Below, piece after piece: positions 1 through 7,322 of a stretch of DNA of 64,000 bases. Below the pieces are notes generated by a model. It was not told the DNA's origin. It did not search any database and worked only from the letters and a program-made list of their open reading frames with translations. The stretch lies in contig OZ241856.1 in NCBI GenBank assembly GCA_965202845.1, forward strand, positions 1,736,001 to 1,800,000, read 5' to 3'. Source of the stretch: CBDATA01 sp965202845 (GTDB lineage: Bacteria; Acidobacteriota; Vicinamibacteria; Marinacidobacterales; Marinacidobacteraceae). Every line of letters starts with the position of its first letter. The stretch's first letter is position 1. The position numbers and the translations under genes are program-made.

Positions 1-1
1 C

Positions 2-826
2 GCCGCCTGGGTGAGTCCGCTGGATCGCGGCTTCCTCTACGGCGAGGCGGTGTACGAAAACCTCCGCACCTACGACGGCGAACCGTTCCTGCTGGACCGC
101 CACCTGGACCGGCTGCGGCGGTCCGCCGCCTGCGTCGGGATCGGGCTTCCGGCGTCCGACGACGCGATCCGGCGGCGCATCCGGGAGACCCGGGCCGCGA
201 TGGAAGGGGACGGCGAGTCCTCGCTCCGCCTCATCCTCACCGCCGGACCGGTCGGCGGGGCGCCGTCGCTCGTGATCCTGGTCAGGCGGTTCGATCCGCT
301 GCCGCCCGAAATGTTCGAAAAAGGCGTGGGGGTGCTGCTTTCCGACCGGGTCCGGGCGGTTCCCGGGGGGATTCCCGCGCACGTCAAGACGACGAACCTG
401 CTCGGCGGGCGGCTTGCGGTCCGGGAGGCGGAGGCCCGGGGCGCGCACGAGGCGGTGCTCCGGGACGCCGGCGGGGCGCTCGCCGAAGGCGCGACCTCGA
501 ACCTGTTCCTGGTCTCGGAAGGCGTAGTGCGCACCCCGGCGGATCAGGGCGGTCTGCTTCCCGGCATCACCCGGGAACTCACCCTCCAGGCGCTCGGGGA
601 GATCGGGATTCCGCACGAGGAGGCGCGGCTTCCCGCTGACGCGCTCGCAACCGCCGACGAAGCCTTCCTGACCTCGTCCTCCCGCGAAGTGCTGCCGGTC
701 GCCTGGTGGGTGGCGGGAGACGGCGCCCGCGCTCCGGTGGGCGACGGCCGGCCGGGCCCCCGGACGCTCGCGATCCTCGCCGGCTACCGAAGGGCGGTGG
801 CCCGAATCCTCGCCGGCGGCGCGTGA
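2..826 (+). CDS. class IV aminotransferase (BCAT / D-amino-acid transaminase / ADC lyase family), 5'-truncated
   Basis: PLP-dependent fold-type IV enzyme. The reading frame is open to the window edge: three codons (A-A-W) precede a GTG at 11, and the family normally has 15-25 residues before the SPLDRGFLYG motif seen here, so the gene begins outside the window. Counting from the GTG, the PLP lysine is K126 in HVKTTN, and the phosphate-binding EGATSNLFLV segment follows near residue 160. Members transaminate branched-chain or D-amino acids or cleave aminodeoxychorismate to p-aminobenzoate; which one cannot be told from the sequence. The divergence and the PLLPGIT-like LLPGIT motif fit the whole family. 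It is cytoplasmic, having no signal. A DoxX gene follows after 63 bp. Confidence 0.9.
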   Translation, partial: AAWVSPLDRGFLYGEAVYENLRTYDGEPFLLDRHLDRLRRSAACVGIGLPASDDAIRRRIRETRAAMEGDGESSLRLILTAGPVGGAPSLVILVRRFDPLPPEMFEKGVGVLLSDRVRAVPGGIPAHVKTTNLLGGRLAVREAEARGAHEAVLRDAGGALAEGATSNLFLVSEGVVRTPADQGGLLPGITRELTLQALGEIGIPHEEARLPADALATADEAFLTSSSREVLPVAWWVAGDGARAPVGDGRPGPRTLAILAGYRRAVARILAGGA

Positions 827-841
827 AAACGACGCATCCCG

Positions 842-847
842 TACACT
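842..847 (+). promoter_or_regulatory. possible -10 box (TACACT) before the DoxX gene
   Basis: A TACACT hexamer lies in the 63-bp gap, about 42 bp upstream of the DoxX ATG. No convincing -35 is present 16-18 bp upstream. Similar TACAAT/TACACT hexamers precede other genes in the window (near 4571 and 27821). Confidence 0.3.
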
Positions 848-889
848 CCCCCGCTGGATTTCCCATTTCCCCGAGGAGGGAAGGACCCC

Positions 890-1261
890 ATGCAGCAGAT
901 TCTCAGCCAGCACAAGGACAGTGCCTACGCGCTCCTCCGCATCGTGTCCGGCCTCCTGTTCTTCTTCCACGGAGCGCAGAAGTTCGGGTGGACCGGCGAC
1001 GAGGCGCGGGAGATGTTCACCCTCGTCTGGTTCGCCGGGCTGATCGAGGTCGTCGCCGGGCTGATGCTCATCGTCGGCTTCCTGACCGGAATCGCGGCGT
1101 TCCTCTCCTCCGGCATGATGGCGGTCGCCTACTTCATGGTTCACCAGCCGCGCGCGTTGCTGCCGATCGACAACGGCGGCGAGCTGGCCATGCTCTACTG
1201 CTTCCTGTTCTTCTTCATCTCCATGAAGGGCGCCGGGAAATGGAGTCTGGACAGCCGGTAG
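890..1261 (+). CDS. DoxX family membrane protein
   Basis: Small integral membrane protein of 123 residues with four hydrophobic segments, typical length for the DoxX/DoxD family. The N-terminal helix carries the family signature LLRIVSGLLFFFHGAQKFG; a GELAMLYCF segment lies near the C-terminus. A GAGGAGGGAAGG ribosome-binding site precedes the ATG. DoxX relatives include the membrane subunit of archaeal thiosulfate:quinone oxidoreductase, but most bacterial members have no known substrate. A close paralogue sits at 9266-9640 directly after two quinoprotein dehydrogenases, which suggests a role in membrane electron transfer; that is inference. Confidence 0.88.
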   Translation: MQQILSQHKDSAYALLRIVSGLLFFFHGAQKFGWTGDEAREMFTLVWFAGLIEVVAGLMLIVGFLTGIAAFLSSGMMAVAYFMVHQPRALLPIDNGGELAMLYCFLFFFISMKGAGKWSLDSR

Positions 1262-1449
1262 GCGGGCCCCCGTCCGGGCCGACCCGATCCGATGACGACG
1301 GGCCCCGGGACGAGCCGAAGGTTTCGCGCGAAGTGGCGGAACGCGCGCTCTCGGTGATCGGCAAGTACAAATCGGGGAGCGCCGATCTCGCGGAGAACCA
1401 CGACGAGGAATACGCGCTGGCCATCGAGGAACGCTGGAAGTCCCGGTGA
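1240..1449 (+). CDS. small conserved-looking hypothetical protein (69 aa)
   Basis: The frame opens with an ATG inside the last 22 bases of the DoxX gene and runs to a TGA at 1449. The last 40 residues look like real protein: charged, helical (AERALSVIGKYKSG then ADLAENHDEEYALAIEERW), with acidic third-position-GC codons like the neighbours. The first 28 residues are Pro/Gly/Asp-rich and could be non-coding if translation starts at the in-frame GTG at 1333 instead. Not recognised; function unknown. The overlap with the DoxX gene would allow translational coupling. Confidence 0.45.
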   Translation: MESGQPVGGPPSGPTRSDDDGPRDEPKVSREVAERALSVIGKYKSGSADLAENHDEEYALAIEERWKSR

Positions 1450-1464
1450 AGTCGCTCTACCCCG

Positions 1465-1500
1465 AAAAAAAACACCCGAATACTCCGAAAGGCTGACGGC
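1465..1500 (-). terminator. possible weak terminator after dapF
   Basis: Downstream of the dapF stop on the minus strand is a short weak stem (CGGA/TTCG core with wobble pairs) followed by an eight-T run (plus-strand A run at 1465-1472). The stem is poor for a rho-independent terminator, so this is only a candidate. Confidence 0.25.
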
Positions 1501-2313
1501 TCAGAGCGGGAGGAACCCCTCGCAGACCCGGACGACCGGCCCTTCCATCACCGGCGCGTCCCCGGTGAGGTCAATGCGGACGAGGTCCCCGCTCGCCATC
1601 CGGACCGGGACCACCGGGGGCCATCCGTGGAAGCGGCGCGCCACCGTGACCGCCGCCGTCGCCCCGGTGCCGCAGGCGAGACACTCGGCTTCCACCCCGC
1701 GCTCCCAGGTCCGCATCCGGATTTCCCCGGCGTGCGGATCCAGCGCGACAAAGTTGGCGTTCGCGCCGGCGGGAAACGCCGGGTCCCACCGGATCGCGCG
1801 CCCCCGGACGTCCACATCCACCGCCCCGACGTCGGGAACCACCTCGATGGCGTGGGGAACCCCCACTTCCAGGAAGTAGAGATCGGCGTCCCCGCCCGGA
1901 AGGTCGCGCAAGACCACCCGGCGAACCGGGCTTGGCTGCGCCATAGCGACCCGCACCATGGCCGGCTCGCCAGGGAGGATTTCGGCGGCGAGCGCACCGG
2001 CCGGGGTCTCGATCCGCTGGTGGTCGCCGGCGGCGCCGATCTCCCGGGCGAACACCGCCGCGCAGCGGGTTCCATTGCCGCAGAGCTCCCCCTCGCTGCC
2101 GTCGGCGTTGAAGTACCGCATCCGGTAGTCCGCCGCCTCCGACGAAGGCTCGATGAGGATCAGCCCGTCCGCCCCGATGTCCAGCTTCCGCCGGGTCACC
2201 CGGCGGGCGAAATCCGCCTTCCCGGCTTCCGCAAGCGTCCCGGCGCGGTTGTCCGCCAGCACGAAATCATTCCCGGCGCCGTGCATCTTCACGAAGGCGA
2301 GGCGGCGGTTCAC
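1501..2313 (-). CDS. dapF: diaminopimelate epimerase
   Basis: Converts LL- to meso-diaminopimelate for lysine and peptidoglycan synthesis; cytoplasmic, cofactor-independent two-cysteine racemase. The 270-residue product has the normal length. Both catalytic cysteines are present: C78 in ELCGNGTR and C214 in ECLACGTGAT. The N-terminal KMHGAGNDF signature begins at residue 9. The start is a GTG at 2313 whose last two bases lie in the stop codon of the upstream selD-fusion gene (GTGA overlap), so the two are probably translationally coupled. No other lysine-pathway gene is adjacent. Confidence 0.96.
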   Translation of the reverse strand: MNRRLAFVKMHGAGNDFVLADNRAGTLAEAGKADFARRVTRRKLDIGADGLILIEPSSEAADYRMRYFNADGSEGELCGNGTRCAAVFAREIGAAGDHQRIETPAGALAAEILPGEPAMVRVAMAQPSPVRRVVLRDLPGGDADLYFLEVGVPHAIEVVPDVGAVDVDVRGRAIRWDPAFPAGANANFVALDPHAGEIRMRTWERGVEAECLACGTGATAAVTVARRFHGWPPVVPVRMASGDLVRIDLTGDAPVMEGPVVRVCEGFLPL

Positions 2314-4535
2314 GGGCGGATTCCCGCAATGGCTTCCTGTCGGGGAACCACCGCGCCGATGCGGACGACGGGGATTCCAGCGGCGTCCAGCGCGCCGAGA
2401 TACCGCTTCTCCGCCTCTCCGGAGGTGCCCACCAGCAATCCGCCGGCGGTCTGGGGGTCGAACAGCAGCTCGAAGCGCGGGTGGCGCTCCGCCCCGTTCT
2501 CCGCGGCGATCGCCCGGAACACCCGCCGGTTGGCCGGATGGGCGGTGCTGCGGAGGCCGGTCGCCAGCAGGGATTCGACGCCCGGAAGCGCCGGAAGCGC
2601 CCCCGCTTCGATCTCCGCCGAAACGCCGCTCCGGCGGAGCATCTCGGCCAGGTGGTTCATCAGCCCGAACCCGGTGACGTCGGTGGCGGCGGCGATCCCC
2701 GACTCCACCGCCGCCCGCGCCGCCGCGCCATTGGGATCCTCCATCTGCGCGAGCGCCGCGCGCAGCCACTCCCCGCGCCCCTGCCCCAGCAGGACCCCGC
2801 GCAGCACGACCCCGGTTCCCAGTCGCTTGGTGAGGTAGAGGCCGTCGCCCGGGCGGAGCGCGTCCACCGTGAGGAGCCGCTCGCCCAGCGGATACCCCTC
2901 GACCGCAAACCCCACGGTGCATTCCGGCCCCACCGTGGTGTGCCCGCCGAGAAGCGCCACCCCCAGCGCGTCAAAGAGCGAGCGGGCGCCGGCGAGCGCC
3001 TGGAAGAGCGTCTCCTCCTGTTGCTCCGGGGTCTCGTCGTCCGGCAGGTTGACCAGCGCATTCGCGTATCGGGGTTCGGCGCCGGTGGCGAAGATATCGG
3101 ACAGCGCGTTGGCGGCGGCGACCCGCCCCATCAGCCAGCGGTCGCCGCTGAAGGCGCGGAACCAGTCCACGCTGGAGACCAGGGTGTCCCCCCCGGGAGT
3201 CGAAAAGGCGGCGGCGTCGTCCGGGGTTTCGAGACCGAGGCGCACCCCGCCGTCGGAAGCCGCGCCCGGCCCCAGTTCGTCGCCCAGCCGTTCGAGCGCC
3301 CGGTCGAGGGTGCTCTGGCCGGCCTTGGCGGCGCAGCCGCCGCACGCCATCGCCTCCATCTTCGACCGGTCCATCCTGGCGAAGGCTTCGGGTTCCTCCA
3401 GAACCTGGAACTTCCGCATGAACGCCCGGTCGATTCGGTCCTTGAGCCGCATGACCCGCCTGCCGCCGAAGGAGAGGCCCCACTTCGCGCCCAGCGCCCG
3501 CCCGTCGCCCAGGTTCAGCAGCGTCAGGAAGTCGCGCTGGGGGCGGTAGCGGCGGAGCGGCTTCCCGGCGACGATCCGCCGCAGGTTGTCGGCGATGAAG
3601 GGCCCCTGGCGCACCGCGTAGACGCCGGCCTTCGGGGTGTCGGGCCAGTCCTCGAGAGTCGCGCAGTCGCCCACCGCGAAGATGCGGTCGGAGCCCTTGG
3701 TCTGGAGCGTCGGCCGGGTCAGCACGAACCCCCGGGAGTCCAGCGGCAGCCTGGAATCGTCGAACAGGCCGATGCTGCCGGCGCCGACCGCCCAGACCAG
3801 GGCGTCCGCCGGGAGGCGTTCGCCGCCCTCCAGCTCCACCTCGGAAGCGGCGGCCCGCCGCACCATCGCGCCGGTGCGCACCCGGATGCCGCGCTCCGCC
3901 GCCGCCCGCCGGGCGCGTTTCGCCAGCGATGCCGGGAATCCGGGGAGGATTTCGGGGAGCGCCTGGAGCAGGGTGATCCGAAACGGAAGCTCCCGCCCGG
4001 CGGCCTCCCCCAGCAACCGCTCGCGGATGGTGAAGGCGAGCTCCACGCCCCCTGCGCCGCCGCCGGCGACCACCACCTCGAACGGGCGCTCCCCGGTCGC
4101 GTCCCGAAACCGGCGCGAGAGCGCGTCGATCTCCCGCACCAGCCGCGCGATCGGCCGGGTGGCGACCGCGTGCTCGCGGATCCCCGGCAGGTCGAGGCCC
4201 GCGACCGTGCTGCCGACGTCGAAGGAGGCGAAGTCAAAGGCGAGCGGCGCCCGCTCCCGGAAGTGAATCCGCCGCCTCTCCGGGTCCACTCCGGTCGCCG
4301 CCTCCAGGATCACGTCGGCGCCGGCGAGGGCGGCGAGCGGAACCACGTCGATCTCCAGCTCGGAGGCGCGGTACTTCCCGGCGACGAATCCGGGGACCAT
4401 TCCGGAATAGATCGCGACCGGCGTGTCCAGAACCACCGTGACCCGGGCCTCCGGCCAGGGGCGCATCATCATCCGCCGGAGAACCTGGACGTGGGAGTGC
4501 CCGCCCCCGACGAGCGCCACCGAAGCTACGGCCAA
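2310..4535 (-). CDS. selD: NADH dehydrogenase-like oxidoreductase fused to selenide, water dikinase
   Basis: A 741-residue two-domain protein. Residues about 5-385 are an FAD/NAD(P)-binding pyridine nucleotide-disulphide oxidoreductase of the NDH-2/Ndh-like type: Rossmann VALVGGGHSH at 6-15, a second dinucleotide site VVVAGGGAGGVELA at 154-167, and AVGDCA near 287. Residues about 395-741 are selenophosphate synthetase, with the active-site motif C398-G-G-C401-A-A-K404 in which cysteine replaces selenocysteine. SelD makes selenophosphate from selenide and ATP for selenocysteine or 2-selenouridine. The fused oxidoreductase is known from other bacteria and is thought to supply reduced selenium. 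Start is TTG at 4535, right before the Rossmann strand, with no earlier ATG. It is followed by dapF and is divergent from a lipoprotein gene. No selA, selB or mnmH is in the window. Confidence 0.93.
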   Translation of the reverse strand: MAVASVALVGGGHSHVQVLRRMMMRPWPEARVTVVLDTPVAIYSGMVPGFVAGKYRASELEIDVVPLAALAGADVILEAATGVDPERRRIHFRERAPLAFDFASFDVGSTVAGLDLPGIREHAVATRPIARLVREIDALSRRFRDATGERPFEVVVAGGGAGGVELAFTIRERLLGEAAGRELPFRITLLQALPEILPGFPASLAKRARRAAAERGIRVRTGAMVRRAAASEVELEGGERLPADALVWAVGAGSIGLFDDSRLPLDSRGFVLTRPTLQTKGSDRIFAVGDCATLEDWPDTPKAGVYAVRQGPFIADNLRRIVAGKPLRRYRPQRDFLTLLNLGDGRALGAKWGLSFGGRRVMRLKDRIDRAFMRKFQVLEEPEAFARMDRSKMEAMACGGCAAKAGQSTLDRALERLGDELGPGAASDGGVRLGLETPDDAAAFSTPGGDTLVSSVDWFRAFSGDRWLMGRVAAANALSDIFATGAEPRYANALVNLPDDETPEQQEETLFQALAGARSLFDALGVALLGGHTTVGPECTVGFAVEGYPLGERLLTVDALRPGDGLYLTKRLGTGVVLRGVLLGQGRGEWLRAALAQMEDPNGAAARAAVESGIAAATDVTGFGLMNHLAEMLRRSGVSAEIEAGALPALPGVESLLATGLRSTAHPANRRVFRAIAAENGAERHPRFELLFDPQTAGGLLVGTSGEAEKRYLGALDAAGIPVVRIGAVVPRQEAIAGIRP

Positions 4536-4570
4536 ACGGACGAATCCACCGCGCGAGCTTATCCATTCCG

Positions 4571-4576
4571 TACAAT
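4571..4576 (+). promoter_or_regulatory. possible -10 box (TACAAT)
   Basis: TACAAT lies 37 bp upstream of the ATG at 4613, in the 77-bp space between divergent genes. No -35 match is seen at the right distance. A GGGGAGGAGAG ribosome-binding site precedes the ATG. Confidence 0.35.
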
Positions 4577-4612
4577 CCGGGGTCCGCCGCTGCGCGCGGG
4601 GAGGAGAGAACC

Positions 4613-6184
4613 ATGTTTGCCAAAAGCATCTGGATCGGATGCGCCGCCCTCGCGGCGCTGCTCGCCGCCTGCGGCGACGGAGAAGAGGAGCCGTTCGCCG
4701 AGCAGCCGTGCGCGGACGACATGAGCCTCAACGAGTGCCTCGTCTTCCGGGCCGGGCAATACGAACTCGACACCCAGCGGATTCCGCCCCCCGGCGGGCT
4801 GGACCCCGCCATCTGGATCGAACACGAGGCCGCCGGCTTCGCCAAGGTGCTGTGCTCGGCGGTTTTCCTGACCGGTCTCGACTTCGAGGACGCGCAGGAG
4901 CAGATCGGCGGCTTCACCGCCCGCTACGCCTACCGGGACCGACTCCCCGGCCGCGAGATCGACATGGAGAACCAGCGGGTTCACATCACCACCGACACCG
5001 GGGTGACCCGCACCGCGACGCTCCACGGGGACCAGGGCTGCGTGAGCCTCCCCAAGGGTGAGGACGCGCCGTTCTATCAAACGGTTCCGGTGACCTCGGC
5101 CGTCGACCAGGACGCCCCATGGCCGATGGGGGACATGCTCCCGGACGAGCCGCTCCCCGGCGACATCGACGCCGAAAAGCTCGGGGCGGCGGTGGACGCC
5201 GCCTTCGAGCCGGACGCCATGACCCTCGCCTTCGTGGTGCTCCACCGCGGGCGGCTGGTCGCCGAGCGCTACCGGGAGGAGAGCGGCATCACGAGGGACA
5301 CCCCGCTCGAAAGCTGGTCGATGAACAAGAGCCTCTCCGCCACCCTGCTCGGCATCCTGATCACCCAGGGGGCGTACACGCTCGACCAACTGGCGCCGAT
5401 CGACGCCTGGCATGCGGACCCGGACGACGTGCGCGGAACCATCCGCATCCGCGACATCCTCACCATGTCCAGCGGGCTGCGCTGCGTGAACGCCGGCGAC
5501 CCGGAATACGACGAGGCCGAGCACGGATACCCGGACCACCTGTACCTCTACACCGGCACGGTGGATTCGCACCGTTGGGCGACCGAGCGCCCGGCGCAGT
5601 GGCCTCCGGGGGTGATCGGCCGCTACCGCAACTGCGATCCGGTGCTCACCAACCACATCGTGCGACTGGGCGTGGAGGGGCGCGGGGAGAATTACCACCA
5701 GTTCGCGCAGCGCCATTTGTTCGACAAGATCGGAGTGGCCCGGTTCGTGGCCGAGGCCGATCCATACGGCAACTTCCTGCTGAACGGCTACGGGTTCGGC
5801 AGCGGCCGCGCGTGGGCGCGGCTGGGCCAGCTGTACCTCGACGGCGGGATGGCGCCGAACGGGGAGCGGGTGCTCTCCGAGGAGTTCGTCCGGTTCGCGA
5901 CCGCGGTGGCGCCGTCCTGGGAGGACGACGGGCGGCCGATCTACGGCGGGCTGATCTGGATCAACAACCCGCCGCGCGGCGGCGAAAAGCGCTTCCCGGC
6001 GCTCCCCGCAAGCTCGTACAGCTTCGCCGGCGCCGGCGGCCAGAGCACGATCATCGTCCCCGAACACGAGATGGTGATCGCCCGGCTCGGCCTCTACCAG
6101 GGTTCGCTGGACGGCAGCGCGAACCGCGCCCTCCAGAACGCGCTTGGCCTGCTGGTCGAAGCCATCCCCCCCAGGGCCGACTGA
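4613..6184 (+). CDS. serine hydrolase lipoprotein, beta-lactamase/class C family
   Basis: A 523-residue exported hydrolase. The N-terminus is a lipoprotein signal with lipobox LLAAC, lipidated cysteine C20. The penicillin-binding-type S-x-x-K is S236-M-N-K239, and a RYRN segment later in the protein is the likely Tyr-x-Asn equivalent. An N-terminal unknown region of about 150 residues precedes the catalytic domain. Relatives include 6-aminohexanoate-dimer hydrolase, esterases and class C beta-lactamases; substrate cannot be assigned. It is first gene of a plus-strand operon and only one base separates its stop from the next ATG, which links it to the quinoprotein dehydrogenases. Confidence 0.88.
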   Translation: MFAKSIWIGCAALAALLAACGDGEEEPFAEQPCADDMSLNECLVFRAGQYELDTQRIPPPGGLDPAIWIEHEAAGFAKVLCSAVFLTGLDFEDAQEQIGGFTARYAYRDRLPGREIDMENQRVHITTDTGVTRTATLHGDQGCVSLPKGEDAPFYQTVPVTSAVDQDAPWPMGDMLPDEPLPGDIDAEKLGAAVDAAFEPDAMTLAFVVLHRGRLVAERYREESGITRDTPLESWSMNKSLSATLLGILITQGAYTLDQLAPIDAWHADPDDVRGTIRIRDILTMSSGLRCVNAGDPEYDEAEHGYPDHLYLYTGTVDSHRWATERPAQWPPGVIGRYRNCDPVLTNHIVRLGVEGRGENYHQFAQRHLFDKIGVARFVAEADPYGNFLLNGYGFGSGRAWARLGQLYLDGGMAPNGERVLSEEFVRFATAVAPSWEDDGRPIYGGLIWINNPPRGGEKRFPALPASSYSFAGAGGQSTIIVPEHEMVIARLGLYQGSLDGSANRALQNALGLLVEAIPPRAD

Positions 6185-6185
6185 C

Positions 6186-7322
6186 ATGAGGAAAAAGACT
6201 GCCGCCGCCTTCCTGCTTCTGGTCGCCGCGTTCGGGGAGCCGCCGGTCGTCCAGGCCGCCGCCGCCAACGACCCCCTCCCCCTCGAAACGCTCTCGCTCC
6301 CTCCCGGCTTCCGGATCGCGGTCTGGGGGCGCATCCCCGGCGCCCGCTCGCTGGCGCGCGGCGAGAACGGCACGATCTTCATCGGAACCCGCAGCGTCCA
6401 GGGAAGCGTCCATGCGCTGCGCGACAACGACGGCGACGGCGAGGCCGACGAACTCCACACGCTGGCCGAAAACCTGTTCATGCCGAACGGGGTCGCGGCG
6501 CGCGACGGCGCTCTGTACGTAGCCGAAGTCAACCGAATCCTCCGCTTCGACGACATCGAGTCGCGGCTGGCCGATCCGGGCGAACCGGTGGTCGTCACCG
6601 ACCAGCTCCCCGACATGCGCCACCACGGGTGGAAGTACCTCCGCTTCGGCCCCGACGACAAGCTCTACTTCAACGTCGGCGCCCCCTGCAACCGCTGCGA
6701 CTCGGCGGACCCGCTCTTCGCCTCCATCGCCCGGATGAACCCGGACGGCAGCGGCGTCGAGCCGGTGGCGCTGGGCGTGCGGAACTCGGTCGGCTTCGAC
6801 TGGCACCCGGAGACCGGCGCACTCTGGTTCACCGACAACAACGCCGACTGGCTGGGCGATGACAACCCGCCCGGCGAGATGAACATCCTCGCCGAGCCGG
6901 GGCAGCACTTCGGCTACCCCTACTGCCACGGCATCGCCAGCCCGGACCCGTGGTTCCAGCGGGACGGCGCCTGCGACCAGTTCACCCCTCCGGCGCAGGA
7001 GCTGGGCCCCCACGTCGCGGCCATCGGCATGGCCTTCTACCGGGGGGACCAGTTCCCCGAACGCTACCGGGGGCAGGCGCTGGTCGCCGAGCACGGCTCG
7101 TGGAACCGCAGCGAGCGGATCGGCTACCGGCTCACCGTCGTCCGCAGCGAGGACGGGGGCGCCACCACCAGCTACGAGGACTTCGTGACCGGCTGGATCG
7201 GCGCCCCGGAGGAGCGCGCCTGGGGGCGTCCGGTGGACATCCTCGAACTTCCCGACGGCGCCATCCTGGTCTCCGACGACCGCGCCGACGCCATCTACCG
7301 GATTTGGTACGAAGGCAGCTGA
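6186..7322 (+). CDS. PQQ-dependent sugar dehydrogenase (soluble beta-propeller type)
   Basis: Exported 378-residue protein of the soluble glucose/sorbosone dehydrogenase family, a six-bladed beta-propeller that uses pyrroloquinoline quinone and Ca2+. The start is the ATG at 6186: it directly follows the previous stop and begins a clean signal peptide ending VQAAAA. Family features visible are LPPGFRIAVW near the mature start, DNDGDGEADE, an NLFMPNGVA blade, a HHGWKYLRF motif with the likely catalytic histidine, and an NPPGE-containing loop. It would oxidise an aldose or similar substrate in the periplasm. The next gene starts within its last codons. Confidence 0.87.
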   Translation: MRKKTAAAFLLLVAAFGEPPVVQAAAANDPLPLETLSLPPGFRIAVWGRIPGARSLARGENGTIFIGTRSVQGSVHALRDNDGDGEADELHTLAENLFMPNGVAARDGALYVAEVNRILRFDDIESRLADPGEPVVVTDQLPDMRHHGWKYLRFGPDDKLYFNVGAPCNRCDSADPLFASIARMNPDGSGVEPVALGVRNSVGFDWHPETGALWFTDNNADWLGDDNPPGEMNILAEPGQHFGYPYCHGIASPDPWFQRDGACDQFTPPAQELGPHVAAIGMAFYRGDQFPERYRGQALVAEHGSWNRSERIGYRLTVVRSEDGGATTSYEDFVTGWIGAPEERAWGRPVDILELPDGAILVSDDRADAIYRIWYEGS

